DNA from: CAYTSA01 sp964440345
GTDB taxonomy: Bacteria; Desulfobacterota; Desulfovibrionia; Desulfovibrionales; Desulfovibrionaceae
Direction: 5' to 3'
Assembly (NCBI GenBank): GCA_964440345.1
Contig: CAYTSA010000005.1
Span: 32,698 to 96,697, forward strand
DNA length: 64,000 nucleotides
Shown here: in pieces, positions 1 to 8,573 of the stretch
How the letters are laid out: each line of letters opens with the position of its first letter
Numbering within the stretch: position 1 is the stretch's first letter
Notes under the pieces: generated by a model
Seen by the model: the letters and a program-made list of their open reading frames with translations, nothing else
The model's database searches: none
What the model was told of the DNA's origin: nothing
Program-made: the position numbers and the translations under genes

Positions 1-585
1 CTGCTGCTGGCTTTGAACGCCTACGCTTTTGCCGCCGCCGAAGAGAACGCGGCCGGGCACACCATAGTCACTGCGCCCACAGCCGGTTCGGCTGGGGTGC
101 TGCCGGCGGTGCTGCGGGTTCTGCGCCAGCACGTAGGCGTGGCGCACGACGCCCTGCGCCGCGGCATGCTGGCTGCGGCGTTTGTAGGCTATCTGTGCAA
201 GCACAACGCGTCCATATCCGGCGCCGAGGTCGGCTGCCAGGGCGAAGTCGGCGTTGCCTCGTCCATGGCTGCGGCGCTCATGGCGCACGCTTTTGGCTAC
301 GACTTCGCCGTGGTCCGCAACGCTGCGGAAATCGCCCTGGAGCATCACCTGGGCCTGACCTGCGACCCGGTCCGCGGCTACGTGCAGATTCCCTGCATAG
401 AGCGCAACGCCATGGGCGCGGTCAAGGCGTATAACGCCTTTCTCATCGCCTCGTCGCAGCTGCCGGCTTCCAACGTGGTAGGCCTGGACAAGGCCATAGC
501 GGCCATGGCCGAGACCGGCCGGGACATGAGCCCATTGTACAAGGAAACTGCAGGCGGCGGCCTGGCCACGGCGTTCACACCCTGA
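1..585 (+). CDS. sdaA: L-serine dehydratase, iron-sulfur type, C-terminal part (5' end outside window)
   Basis: The reading frame is open from base 1 with no start, so only the last 194 codons are present. The protein matches the alpha domain of the oxygen-sensitive [4Fe-4S] L-serine ammonia-lyases, which convert L-serine to pyruvate and ammonia in the cytoplasm. The family signature [12 protein letters not shown] is visible. The three cysteines in the contexts GCQGE, LTCDP and IPCIE correspond to the cluster ligands of the family. A permease gene follows after 29 bases, and a broken racemase gene overlaps the permease stop, which suggests an amino-acid catabolic operon. Whether this is a single-chain enzyme or a separate alpha subunit cannot be decided from the visible part. 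Confidence 0.93.
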   Translation: MLLALNAYAFAAAEENAAGHTIVTAPTAGSAGVLPAVLRVLRQHVGVAHDALRRGMLAAAFVGYLCKHNASISGAEVGCQGEVGVASSMAAALMAHAFGYDFAVVRNAAEIALEHHLGLTCDPVRGYVQIPCIERNAMGAVKAYNAFLIASSQLPASNVVGLDKAIAAMAETGRDMSPLYKETAGGGLATAFTP

Positions 586-614
586 CCGGCGCTTACCGCT
601 GCAAGGAGGCATGT

Positions 615-1838
615 ATGACGCAAAGCGCCAACCCCCGCATCATCACCATGGGCTTCATGGTTGCCGGCAACCTTATCGGCGCCGGGATTCTTGGCTTGCC
701 CGTCAACCTGGGTCTGGCCGGCCTGTGGCCCGCCCTGCTGGGCAACGGGCTTGTCTGTCTGCTCATGTACAGTACTGCCTGCATTCTGGCCGGACAAAAG
801 AGTCTGACCGAAAGCAAGACCGCAGATTATCCAACCCTGTTTCAAAAAGAGTTGGGCGCTGGGGGCAAATGGGTTGCCGTGGCCGGCAACCTGCTCATTT
901 TGTACGGCTTGCTCACCGCCTATCTGGGCGGGGCCGGACAAGCGCTCGCGAGCATGTTTCCCTTGGCGCCGCCGTTGGTTTTCACTCTGCTCTTCTGGGG
1001 GGCGGCGTCCGGACTGACGCTCTTTGGCATGGAAATCCTGCGCCAGGGCAACGCCCTGCTCATGACCCTGCTGCTGGTCTCTTTCACCGCTCTGGTGGTT
1101 TTTTGCCTGCAAAAGGCGGACGTCAGCCGGCTCGCCAGCCATGACTGGGGATTCGCCCCCGCCACGCTGCCCATTCTGGTGACAGCATTCAATTTTCACA
1201 ACCTCATTCCCACCCTGTGCCGGTCTGTGGAGCACGACCACCAGGCAGTGCGCCGGGCAATGGCCCTGGGCATACTCCTTGGCCTGGCCATGAACGTGGT
1301 CTGGATAACAGCTGTCACCGCCGCCCTGCCCCTTTCCGGCAACGGCGGCGTCTCCATCCTCTCTGCATTTCAGCAAAACCAGCCGGCCACCGTGCCTTTG
1401 GCCGCCTTGCTGCACTCCAATGTCTTCAGCGTCATTGCCCTGGTGTTCACCTTGCTGGCCATAACCACGTCATACATGACCACCGGGACAGCGCTGACCA
1501 GCTTTCTGACCGACTTGGCCGGCTCCTGGAGCCGCAGACCAGGCCACGGCCTTGTGGCGGCGCTGTGCTTTGGCCCGCCTCTGGCTGTGGCCCTGACGTA
1601 CCCGGACCTGTTCCTCACAGCGCTCAACGTGGTCGGAGGCGTGGGCATTGGTTTGATTTTCGGCGTACTGCCCGCCCTGGTGTGCATTCGCCAAAGCCGG
1701 TCAAGAATGCTCACGGCCGCGGGCTGGGCTCTGCTACTGGCGTTCGGAACGGTTCTTTTGCTGGAAATTGGACAAGAGCTGGGCATGCTGCAGATTCATC
1801 CGTCAGTTGAACATTGGAACGTAACGGTAGGAAAATGA
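615..1838 (+). CDS. Amino-acid permease of the HAAAP (serine/aromatic) family
   Basis: This 407-residue protein is very hydrophobic, with about eleven predicted membrane segments. It begins with the family-typical stretch MGFMVAGNLIGAGILGLP. It belongs to the hydroxy/aromatic amino-acid permease family (relatives TnaB, Mtr, TyrP and SdaC), proton or sodium symporters of the inner membrane. An AAGGAGG ribosome-binding site at 602-608 supports an ATG at 615 (an ATG at 611 is in another frame). Its position directly behind a serine dehydratase gene makes serine the most likely substrate; that is inference, and aromatic amino acids remain possible. The stop codon overlaps the start of the next, broken gene as ATGA. 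Confidence 0.85.
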   Translation: MTQSANPRIITMGFMVAGNLIGAGILGLPVNLGLAGLWPALLGNGLVCLLMYSTACILAGQKSLTESKTADYPTLFQKELGAGGKWVAVAGNLLILYGLLTAYLGGAGQALASMFPLAPPLVFTLLFWGAASGLTLFGMEILRQGNALLMTLLLVSFTALVVFCLQKADVSRLASHDWGFAPATLPILVTAFNFHNLIPTLCRSVEHDHQAVRRAMALGILLGLAMNVVWITAVTAALPLSGNGGVSILSAFQQNQPATVPLAALLHSNVFSVIALVFTLLAITTSYMTTGTALTSFLTDLAGSWSRRPGHGLVAALCFGPPLAVALTYPDLFLTALNVVGGVGIGLIFGVLPALVCIRQSRSRMLTAAGWALLLAFGTVLLLEIGQELGMLQIHPSVEHWNVTVGK

Positions 1839-2081
1839 AGACGACAGGTCTGCTGGGCGGCATGAGCTGGGAGTCCACCCGGCCCTACTACCGGGAACTG
1901 AACAAGGGCGTGAAAAGCACAGCTGGGCGACCTGCATTCCGCGCCCATCGTCCTCTACAGCGTCGATATTGCGCCCATAGAAGAGCACATGCGCGCTGGC
2001 GACTGGGACGCCGCGGTTCCCCTGCTGGACACAACGCTGGCGCACGTAGAGGCGGCGCTGTGTTTTGCTCTGGCTGAGTAG
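1835..2081 (+). pseudogene. Aspartate/glutamate racemase family remnant, frameshifted and truncated
   Basis: The ATG at 1835 overlaps the permease stop codon, as in an intact operon. The first residues (MKTTGLLGGMSWESTRPYYR) are the N-terminus of the amino-acid racemase family of YgeA/RacX type. Near 1915-1930 the frame shifts by +1. The family sequence then resumes (DLHSAPIVLYSVDIAPIEEH, then AGDWDAA) and stops at a TAG at 2079-2081. Only about 80 of the usual roughly 230 residues are covered, so both catalytic cysteine regions cannot be present. The remainder is absent: the convergent PilZ gene begins 13 bases further on. This is a decayed third gene of the serine operon. Confidence 0.85.
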
Positions 2082-2093
2082 GCGCGGGGCTGG

Positions 2094-2465
2094 CTACGTC
2101 TTATCTTCAAAGGCCGGAACAACCTGTTCCCGGTCTATGGCGTCGGCGTCTGGAGCAGCGTAACGGACAATGTTGCGCAGGTGGGCGTAGCTTTCCTCGT
2201 CCATGCCAAGATAGTCCAAACCTATCTCCCGGCCCCGATGGCGGACTACCGTGGCCTCCACCTGCAAAGAAAGGTCTGCAGCCAAGGAAATGGTCACGGT
2301 GCAGACGTCGCCTTCGTGCAAGTTGTGCTCTTCCTGCTGCACCTGACAAAGCAGCCCTTTCAGGCTCACGTTCTCGGTGACCATTTCTACGGTCTGGCCT
2401 TTACGGCGCAATGTCCCGTCAAACTGCCCGTCCACCCGTGTGCGCTTGCGGCTGTCGCTGTCCAT
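2094..2465 (-). CDS. PilZ domain protein, predicted c-di-GMP receptor
   Basis: This 123-residue protein consists almost entirely of one PilZ domain. The two c-di-GMP-binding motifs are visible: RxxxR at residues 6-10 (RKRTR) and NxSxxG at 32-37 (NVSLKG). Stand-alone PilZ proteins bind cyclic di-GMP and pass the signal to motility, polysaccharide or regulatory partners. There is no second domain and no membrane segment, so the partner is unknown. It ends 13 bases from the racemase remnant on the opposite strand and starts 32 bases downstream of the binding-protein gene on the same strand, so the two may be co-transcribed. The stop codon is TAG. Confidence 0.85.
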   Translation of the reverse strand: MDSDSRKRTRVDGQFDGTLRRKGQTVEMVTENVSLKGLLCQVQQEEHNLHEGDVCTVTISLAADLSLQVEATVVRHRGREIGLDYLGMDEESYAHLRNIVRYAAPDADAIDREQVVPAFEDKT

Positions 2466-2497
2466 GCTGTTTGCCCCCCTTGCGTGTACTGAACCAG

Positions 2498-3652
2498 TTA
2501 GAATGTTTCGTAGATGTCCACTTCCAGCTCATACGGAAAAGGCAGCAAATCCGTGATCATGCGTACAACCCTTCGCCCCGGGTCCGGCTCTGTGAGCACC
2601 AGCACGCCACGGCCAAATTCAAAAAGCATTCTGCGCTCCATGGCTGTGGGCCAGGCAATGGAGCCGTCCCCGCGCACTGAGACCGCGGCCCGCAGCTCCG
2701 GGTCGCCGCTGCTCACGGCGTTCTGTATGGCCACCGCCAAGGCTGAGACGCTGATATTGTATTCGCCGTTTTCTATATTGCAGCCAGTGTACAAGTTGCC
2801 GGCCCTGGTGAGCACCGCTCCGCCCATGGGTTGTTGTGAATATGGGGCGTAGGCGTTCACTGCAGCCTTTGCAGCGGCGAGGACAAGCTGTTGTTGTTCG
2901 TCCTTATCCAGTTCCGGCACAAACCAGCGCCGGAAAATAGCGTCGTATTCGCCGTTGTCCCGCACCCGGCGCATGCCTTCATTCAGCAGCTGCAGCAGGT
3001 CCGGGAAGTCCTTGTTCACGGCAAAGAACATGTTGGTCACAGCCAGGGGGGTGCCCACGGCGCTGATGTTCTTGTAATTGAGTTTTTCCAGGTAATAGTA
3101 TGTGGTTTTACCGGGACCGCAATAAGCCGCCACTTGGCTGGACCGCAACGCCTTGATCCCTTCCAGGTCGGAATCGTACAACTTGATGTTCATGCCCCCG
3201 AATTCCTCAAGCACGCGCTGATACAAGGATCCTTTTTCCACAGCCACGGTTTGGCCGCGCAGTTGCGTGACGTTGCCGGTGCGGTTCTCGTTTTTGGTAA
3301 ACATTTTAACGCGCAGCGGCAGGGTCGGCTGGTCATTGAAATTATACAGTTTCATCCGCTGCTGCGTTCTAGCCATGCCCGAGGTCATGTGTATGTCCCC
3401 GGCGGACAGCTCCAGTTGAACTCGTTCCCACTTCATGGGCTTGAAGACCAACTCCACGTCCTGGCCCCGCAACACTGCGCGCAACAGCTCCACGTCAAAA
3501 CCGGCGGGCTCGCCGTTTGTCTCAAATGAATAGGGAGGAAACTCCCGGTCAAAGCCGTAGATGTATTTGGGCGTTTGCGCCACAGACAGCGCAGGAAAAA
3601 CTATCATGGCCGCCAAAATGAGCAGCGTAACCGTCAACAGCTGTGTCCGCAT
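2498..3652 (-). CDS. Periplasmic solute-binding protein (family 3) fused to a degenerate cytidine-deaminase-like domain
   Basis: The protein has 384 residues in one uninterrupted frame. Residues 1-25 form a Sec signal peptide with a likely cleavage after LSVA. Residues about 28-255 are a family 3 solute-binding domain (start YGFDREFPPYSF, later GYEYDAIFRRW-like end), usual for polar amino-acid ABC transporters. Residues about 256-384 align with cytidine deaminase: NAYAPYS, then GCNIEN, then a C-terminal LLP motif. The zinc and catalytic residues are gone: the CAE motif reads S303-A304-L305 and PCGxC reads P335-T-A-M-E339. The domain should therefore be catalytically dead and would sit in the periplasm. 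A ligand-binding or sensory role is inferred. No transporter permease lies nearby. Confidence 0.85.
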   Translation of the reverse strand: MRTQLLTVTLLILAAMIVFPALSVAQTPKYIYGFDREFPPYSFETNGEPAGFDVELLRAVLRGQDVELVFKPMKWERVQLELSAGDIHMTSGMARTQQRMKLYNFNDQPTLPLRVKMFTKNENRTGNVTQLRGQTVAVEKGSLYQRVLEEFGGMNIKLYDSDLEGIKALRSSQVAAYCGPGKTTYYYLEKLNYKNISAVGTPLAVTNMFFAVNKDFPDLLQLLNEGMRRVRDNGEYDAIFRRWFVPELDKDEQQQLVLAAAKAAVNAYAPYSQQPMGGAVLTRAGNLYTGCNIENGEYNISVSALAVAIQNAVSSGDPELRAAVSVRGDGSIAWPTAMERRMLFEFGRGVLVLTEPDPGRRVVRMITDLLPFPYELEVDIYETF

Positions 3653-3761
3653 ACGTTTTCCTCACACTATACAGCGCGCCAAAGCAGTTTATTCTGAATT
3701 TGCGCCAGCATACTGCGTCTGCAGGCTTAAGACAAGCCCATAGGGAACGGCAAAGCAAGGG

Positions 3762-4544
3762 CTAGCCAAAAGTATTTTCCCGGACCCGGGCGACTATGGC
3801 CTCCAGCCGGTCTGTGTGGCGTGCATACAGTTCCTTGCCAAAGGCGGTGACGTCTTTGCGCACTTTTTCCAGTGGCGGCAGGTCCGGCAGGGCGACGATG
3901 CCCAGCTCCCGCCGGTCGATAAAGGCCATCGCCATGCTGTTGTCCAGACCGCAGCCCCACTCGCCGCAGGGCGCGCCCATGACCTTTTCGGCCTCCATGC
4001 GCTCCGTGTCCATAGACCGGGCAAAGCCAATGGCGCAACTGGCGCTGTTCTCCTTATTCACCCGGCCCACGTTGTGGTTGACCAGGTCCGCCAGCCGCAT
4101 AAGGTCCACATAGTTGACGCTCATACGCTTGCGGCCTTGCGCATCTGTTATGTGGTCGCCGTACAAATACCTGTCGCAGGCTTCCCTGGTGCGCTCGTAA
4201 ACCCGGCGTAGCAACCGGATGTAACGTTTTTTCGCGGTCAGCCCGGAAGGCATGGCAAATCGAAGCCCGGCCCGTTGCGGGTCTACGAGCATGGGCAGAT
4301 ACAACTGACAAGCGTTTACGGTCTCAAAAAAGGGGGCAGCCGCCTCCCCGTCCAAGAGCAGAGCATACAGCAAGTCGGCCCGCTGCACGGCCTCCTCGCG
4401 CCGGGGCCGCAGCTGCTCCGCTTTTTCCCGCAGCAGATCCTGCATGTCCTCCACATCGCGGCGGCGGCCAAAATAGTTGTTGGCTGCTTCGATCAATACT
4501 TCCTGCTGCAACCCGTCAGCAAAATCTTCAAATCTATTGCTCAT
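3762..4544 (-). CDS. Conserved hypothetical protein, mostly helical, 260 residues
   Basis: I do not recognise a named family. The protein starts MSNRFEDFADGLQQEVL, is rich in charged residues, and is predicted to be mainly helical and cytoplasmic, with no signal peptide or membrane segment. A cysteine-containing stretch (GAPCGEWGCGLDNS) near residue 200 is notable. The frame stays open far upstream, but the ATG at 4544 is chosen because a GAGG-type ribosome-binding site precedes it and a good minus-strand promoter (-35 at 4604-4609, -10 at 4582-4587) lies just upstream. It is divergent from cinA. The absence of frame damage and clean codon use suggest a real gene; its function is unknown. Confidence 0.75.
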   Translation of the reverse strand: MSNRFEDFADGLQQEVLIEAANNYFGRRRDVEDMQDLLREKAEQLRPRREEAVQRADLLYALLLDGEAAAPFFETVNACQLYLPMLVDPQRAGLRFAMPSGLTAKKRYIRLLRRVYERTREACDRYLYGDHITDAQGRKRMSVNYVDLMRLADLVNHNVGRVNKENSASCAIGFARSMDTERMEAEKVMGAPCGEWGCGLDNSMAMAFIDRRELGIVALPDLPPLEKVRKDVTAFGKELYARHTDRLEAIVARVRENTFG

Positions 4545-4581
4545 GCCTCTGCGCCTGGTTAGATTTTTGTATTTCTCTCTC

Positions 4582-4609
4582 ACTATAGGCCGGACAGGCG
4601 TGCTGTCAA
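4582..4609 (-). promoter_or_regulatory. Sigma70-like promoter for the 260-residue unknown gene
   Basis: On the minus strand TTGACA (4604-4609) is followed after 16 bases by TATAGT (4582-4587), close to the consensus at both boxes. Transcription would start near 4575, giving a leader of about 30 bases before the ATG at 4544. Confidence 0.7.
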
Positions 4610-4623
4610 ATGACGATTTCACC

Positions 4624-4652
4624 TTGAGCCGGTTGCGCGCTTGGCGTATTCT
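4624..4652 (+). promoter_or_regulatory. Sigma70-like promoter for cinA, possibly leaderless
   Basis: TTGAGC (4624-4629) and TATTCT (4647-4652) are separated by 17 bases. A start of transcription about seven bases after the -10 box falls on the ATG at 4659, so the cinA transcript may have no leader. This would fit the lack of a convincing ribosome-binding site there. Confidence 0.45.
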
Positions 4653-4658
4653 GCAGGC

Positions 4659-5180
4659 ATGAATACGCATAACATGAACAACACTGTGGAGCAGCTGGGC
4701 AAAGCGCTGCTCGCCAAGAAATGGACCCTGGCCACAGCGGAGTCGTGCACTGGAGGTCTGATCAGCTCCACCTTGACGGACACGCCGGGCAGCTCCGCCT
4801 GGTTCGCCGGCGGGGTGGTTGCTTACGCCAACCAGGTGAAACGCCGATTGCTGGGAGTTGCTGCAGATACGCTGCAGGCTTATGGCGCTGTAAGCGAAGC
4901 AACGGTGCAGCAGATGGCCCAGGGCGTCTGCCGGCTGTGCAAAGCGAACATGGCGGTGGCGGTCTCCGGCGTTGCCGGCCCGGGCGGAGGCGCGCCGGAA
5001 AAACCCGTGGGCACAGTCTGGATAGCTTGGGCCATGTGCGCTGGGGACGACATTGCCGTCACGGCCGACCAGTACCAGTTTTCTGGCGACCGCATAGCTA
5101 TAAAAAGGCAAACGGCAGAGGCGGCCATAACCGGAACGCTGGACCTGCTCGCAGCAAAACAAGCCGGGGAAAGCGGGTGA
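4659..5180 (+). CDS. pncC: CinA-like C-terminal domain protein, nicotinamide-nucleotide amidohydrolase
   Basis: This 173-residue protein is the stand-alone CinA C-terminal domain. Enzymes of this family (PncC) deamidate nicotinamide mononucleotide to nicotinic acid mononucleotide in NAD recycling. The signatures are [19 protein letters not shown] near residue 25 and [11 protein letters not shown] near residue 105, with the catalytic serine in AESCTGG. There is no N-terminal molybdopterin-binding domain as in full CinA. The start could be the ATG at 4659 or the one at 4674; neither has a strong ribosome-binding site, and a promoter places the transcript start at about 4659. The stop overlaps the GTG start of the next gene, so translation is probably coupled. 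Confidence 0.88.
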   Translation: MNTHNMNNTVEQLGKALLAKKWTLATAESCTGGLISSTLTDTPGSSAWFAGGVVAYANQVKRRLLGVAADTLQAYGAVSEATVQQMAQGVCRLCKANMAVAVSGVAGPGGGAPEKPVGTVWIAWAMCAGDDIAVTADQYQFSGDRIAIKRQTAEAAITGTLDLLAAKQAGESG

Positions 5181-5734
5181 TCCGGGCTTTTGTGGGGCTT
5201 CCCCTGCCCGAAACGTATCAATCCGGCTTGAACGAGCTGCGCGCCCGCTTTGCGCCGCGCATCAGCTCCCGGCTGGCCTGGACGCGGCCGGGCAACTGGC
5301 ATCTGACCCTGAAATTTCTCGGCAATTGCTCTGAGGACGGCCTGAAAAACACAACTCGCGCCCTGGAAACCGTGGAGTGGGCGAGCTATTCATTGCAGGC
5401 CGGCCAGGCCGGCGTTTTCCCGCCCCGGGGCAAGCCCCGGGTGCTCTGGCTGGGGCTGGAGACCGGCGCTGCTGAAAGCACTGCGCTGGCCAAAGTTATT
5501 GAAGACGCCTTGTCGTCCGCGGGTTTTGCGCCAGAGGAGCGGCCGTTTCGGCCGCATTTGACCCTAGCCCGGGTCAAGCAGCCGCAGCGCGACCCCTGGC
5601 CGGAGCTGCTGCAAGACATTTCGGCAAAAGAATGGACCCCGGTCTGCATAGCGCGTTTTGTGCTCTGGCGATCAGACCTTTCCTCACAGGGGTCCAAGTA
5701 CACGCCCCTGGGCGAATTCCCCGCCCAGGGATGA
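5177..5734 (+). CDS. thpR: RNA 2',3'-cyclic phosphodiesterase (LigT/ThpR)
   Basis: This 185-residue protein has the two HxTx motifs of the 2H phosphoesterase superfamily (HLTLKFLG near residue 40 and HLTLARV near residue 125), which form the active site. Family members open 2',3'-cyclic phosphates on RNA ends and show RNA ligase activity in vitro. Translation starts at the GTG at 5177, inside the cinA stop (GTGA overlap), because the family N-terminus [10 protein letters not shown] follows at once. The cinA-thpR neighbourhood is common in bacteria, though its physiological meaning is unclear. The gene ends exactly where the convergent glycosyltransferase gene ends, with no spacer. Confidence 0.9.
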   Translation: MIRAFVGLPLPETYQSGLNELRARFAPRISSRLAWTRPGNWHLTLKFLGNCSEDGLKNTTRALETVEWASYSLQAGQAGVFPPRGKPRVLWLGLETGAAESTALAKVIEDALSSAGFAPEERPFRPHLTLARVKQPQRDPWPELLQDISAKEWTPVCIARFVLWRSDLSSQGSKYTPLGEFPAQG

Positions 5735-6760
5735 TCACCCCAGCAGCCGGTCAAGCACATTGTCCCAACTAATGCGCAGGGATGCGTAGTATTCCCGGCC
5801 GGCCCGGCCCATGGCCGCGGCCCGGGACTGGTCCGCCCAGAGATATTCTATGGCCGCGGCAACGGCTTCCGGCTGCGGCTCCACCGCCAATCCGGTTTCA
5901 CCGTGGACGACAAACTCCAGCGGTCCCCCGGAATCTGCACACGTGATCACCGGCTTTGACGAGAGCATGGCCTCCAGCGTCACGTAGCCTAAGTCTTCGT
6001 CAAAGGGACCGAAAAAGACTCCCAAGCAACGGGCGTAGAGGGCGCGCATCACTGCGTCGTCCACACGTCCGGGCAGCAGCACTGCGTCTTCCAAATCATA
6101 AGACGCGGCCAACTGGCGCAGGCGGGGGGTCTGGCCGCCCTCCCCAGGCAATATGGCCCGCACAGGGGACCTGACCAGCCGCATGGCCTCTATGAGCAGC
6201 TCCTGGCGCTTCAAGGTTTCGTGCCGGCTGGGGAAAAAGATGTACGGCAAGGGCTCGTCACAATAAAACAACTCCGGCGCATGGGGCGGATGGAGCAGGG
6301 GCTCCGCCTGCAACCCGCAGAACCGCTGCAACCGGCCAGCCACGTTGGCGGAGTTAGCGAAAAGCTGGCTGGCCCGCGGCAGGCGCTCTGCGTCCATGGC
6401 CCTGATGCGCTGTGTCAATTTTCTCTGGGCCGGCGTGGCCAGCCTGGCGTCGTAGAGTTCGTAGGCGGCCCTGTGTTGGTGCATTATCCAGACCACGTGG
6501 TCCGGGTGTTCGCTGTACCAAGCTGGAAACTGCAGAGAGAGCAGCTTGTCCGGGGCCAGGCCGTTAAAGCTGCTGCAGTCCAAAGCGGCAAAGTGCTCCA
6601 TAGACCGCTCCACAGCAGACTCCGGATGGTAGGAAAAAGGCGCGGCAAGACGGCAGACATCGTGACCATGGCGGCGCAGAGCCGCTTCCAGGCCGTCCAG
6701 GTGACGGTCCGCCCCGCCCTGCATAAAAGGGCTGACCACGGTATTTAAAAGAATCCTCAT
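5735..6760 (-). CDS. Glycosyltransferase family 4 (GT-B fold)
   Basis: This 341-residue protein resembles GT4 glycosyltransferases. The N-terminal Rossmann half begins MRILLNTVVSPFMQGGADRH. The C-terminal half contains the donor-binding region FGPFDEDLGYVTLEAMLSSK, with the spaced acidic residues of the family, followed by GGPLEFV. Such enzymes transfer sugars from nucleotide donors in lipopolysaccharide or capsule synthesis at the cytoplasmic face of the membrane. The start overlaps the stop of the upstream methyltransferase gene by four bases, so the two are one transcription unit and probably work on the same glycan. Donor and acceptor cannot be read from the sequence. Confidence 0.85.
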   Translation of the reverse strand: MRILLNTVVSPFMQGGADRHLDGLEAALRRHGHDVCRLAAPFSYHPESAVERSMEHFAALDCSSFNGLAPDKLLSLQFPAWYSEHPDHVVWIMHQHRAAYELYDARLATPAQRKLTQRIRAMDAERLPRASQLFANSANVAGRLQRFCGLQAEPLLHPPHAPELFYCDEPLPYIFFPSRHETLKRQELLIEAMRLVRSPVRAILPGEGGQTPRLRQLAASYDLEDAVLLPGRVDDAVMRALYARCLGVFFGPFDEDLGYVTLEAMLSSKPVITCADSGGPLEFVVHGETGLAVEPQPEAVAAAIEYLWADQSRAAAMGRAGREYYASLRISWDNVLDRLLG

Positions 6761-8484
6761 TTGGAGCCGACGAGGCTGTAATCCCGTGAAACTGTCAGAT
6801 AATCCTCAAGGGATCTGAAGTCCTGATCTTTTGCCGGAATCAATTCGGGCTGGCGGCCGCTGCTATGGAAATAGGCCGTGCTCTCTTGAAAGCCCCGGTA
6901 GAGCACAATGAACTCCAGCGTTTCCGGGAAAATGGGGTTGCGGTGCGTGGGGTCCCGGTAGAAATCGCCGGCGCCGACGAGGATATTGCGGGGGTTTGGC
7001 GTTTCCAGGATCAGCAGGCCCCCGGGCTCCAGCGCCCGATAAGCCAGGTCAACAAACTCCACCATGGTTTCGTTGTCGAGATGCTCCACCATGTGGAAGC
7101 TGGTGAGCACGCACAGAGAGCCGGGCTCCAGCTGCTTGAGGTATTCCAAGCCGTCCATGTGCTCTGTCTGCAGCCCCCGTTCGCGGCATTCCTCCACCAT
7201 GGAAACATTCAGGTCTACGCCCATGGCGTCAAACCCCTGCTCTTTGCACAGCTCCAGCCATTCGCCCCGGCCGCAACCGATGTCCACAATACGTTTGCCC
7301 GTACAGCCGACCATGGCCCTTTCTACAACCGTCAGATACATGGCCTGCCGCCGCTTGATCTCTTGGCGGGTTCCCCGGAACCGGTCTTCCAGAGAAAGGT
7401 ACATCGCGTCCAAAAGGTCCTGTCGCTCGCCGCTCAGTGTTTGCAGCTGTTCTGCGTCAAATGGCTCTGGCATGCGGTTTCGCGCTTCGGTTAAAAGCAA
7501 CCGCAAGCGCTGCTGCTGTTCTATGAGCATCAGCTTGTGATCGTGCAGCATCTGGCTGTTAGCGTTGACGGCTTGTTGCGCCGCAGCGTATTTGGATTCC
7601 AGGTTGTTGGCCGTCTCTGTCAACTGTGCATACTGCTCGTCTAGCTTACTGTTCAAAGCGGGGACATCTTTGTCTATTATTGAATATAACTTGCCATATA
7701 AATCCGGAATCTCTCTACTGCGCACATGCAGCATCTGATCGTACAAAGACGTAATATCTGTCATCTGCAACGTGTCTATGCGTTTACTTAAAGAGACCAG
7801 GCCGCTGGCTCGCTCCTTTGCGCCTTCTTCCATCCCGTTCAGCTGTTCGCGCAAGCGGGTGTTTTCATCCACCAGCGCCTGCAGGGTGGGCAACAGCTGG
7901 TTGTGCGCTGCAGCCAGTTCATCTATGCGTGTGTTGGCCGTGGCCTCCACGGAAAGCAGCGAACGCAGATACCGCGGGGCCTGCAGCAACGAGAGGCCCG
8001 CGCGCAGAAAATAGCCCGCCACTGGCGTCCGGCAGGCGGTCTGCACGGCAAAGGGCACAGCCAGACCGCGTACAAGCACGCCGGCCTTGCGGCCCTCTGG
8101 CGAGTACCGCAGCCGGCCCAGGATTTCAATTTTCGTTATCTGGCCTTGTTGCAGCTTTGTCAGAAAATGGTCCACGCCCGAAGGATCGGGCGAGCGCTTG
8201 AGCAGCGCGTGGTAGGCGTTTTGGAGAAACTGGCGGCCGTGAAAACGGGTCAACTCGTCCAAAGAGTAGTCGCGGCGCTCCTCCACGTCCTCCGGCAGAC
8301 TGACCGGGCCGTGCTGCGCGTACAAAGCCTCACTGGCGCCGTAGCCCGCAGCCGGTTGACCCACAGCTGTGGCGGCGCACGCTCTCAAAGGCTCCGGTTC
8401 TGGCTCCGGGCGCCGCTCCCGGGCTTCTCTGGTAATTTTATCCAACAATTCCTGAGCGGTAGTCGCGTTTTTCGCCTCAGACAT
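6757..8484 (-). CDS. DUF4214 - coiled coil - SAM methyltransferase fusion protein
   Basis: The 575-residue protein has three parts. Residues about 72-132 match the DUF4214 domain (LLKRSPDPSGVDHFL), often found in surface-glycan and S-layer contexts. Residues about 190-360 are heptad-rich coiled coil. Residues about 385-575 are a class I methyltransferase with motif I VDIGCGRGEWLELC and TSFHMVEHL. The layout recalls O-antigen chain-terminating methyltransferases that use a coiled coil as a ruler (WbdD type); this is an analogy, not an assignment. The ATG at 8484 has AAAGGA six bases upstream; an ATG at 8508 is possible. A GT4 gene overlaps its 3' end. Confidence 0.82.
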   Translation of the reverse strand: MSEAKNATTAQELLDKITREARERRPEPEPEPLRACAATAVGQPAAGYGASEALYAQHGPVSLPEDVEERRDYSLDELTRFHGRQFLQNAYHALLKRSPDPSGVDHFLTKLQQGQITKIEILGRLRYSPEGRKAGVLVRGLAVPFAVQTACRTPVAGYFLRAGLSLLQAPRYLRSLLSVEATANTRIDELAAAHNQLLPTLQALVDENTRLREQLNGMEEGAKERASGLVSLSKRIDTLQMTDITSLYDQMLHVRSREIPDLYGKLYSIIDKDVPALNSKLDEQYAQLTETANNLESKYAAAQQAVNANSQMLHDHKLMLIEQQQRLRLLLTEARNRMPEPFDAEQLQTLSGERQDLLDAMYLSLEDRFRGTRQEIKRRQAMYLTVVERAMVGCTGKRIVDIGCGRGEWLELCKEQGFDAMGVDLNVSMVEECRERGLQTEHMDGLEYLKQLEPGSLCVLTSFHMVEHLDNETMVEFVDLAYRALEPGGLLILETPNPRNILVGAGDFYRDPTHRNPIFPETLEFIVLYRGFQESTAYFHSSGRQPELIPAKDQDFRSLEDYLTVSRDYSLVGSK

Positions 8485-8573
8485 GGTGGTCCTTTTATCC
8501 TGCATGAGAGTGGGCTGCCTGGTTGCGCCACGGCCCCGGGGACCGCGCATGCATGCTGATATTACTGAGAACA

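Noticed and set aside
378..1415. Long open frame on the minus strand opposite the serine dehydratase and permease genes
   Set aside because: It is the mirror of well-supported genes in GC-rich DNA, has low-complexity Gln/Gly-rich translation and no family match.
4545..5162. N-terminal extension of the 260-residue unknown protein
   Set aside because: The open frame upstream runs through the cinA gene on the other strand. A promoter and ribosome-binding site place the start at 4544.
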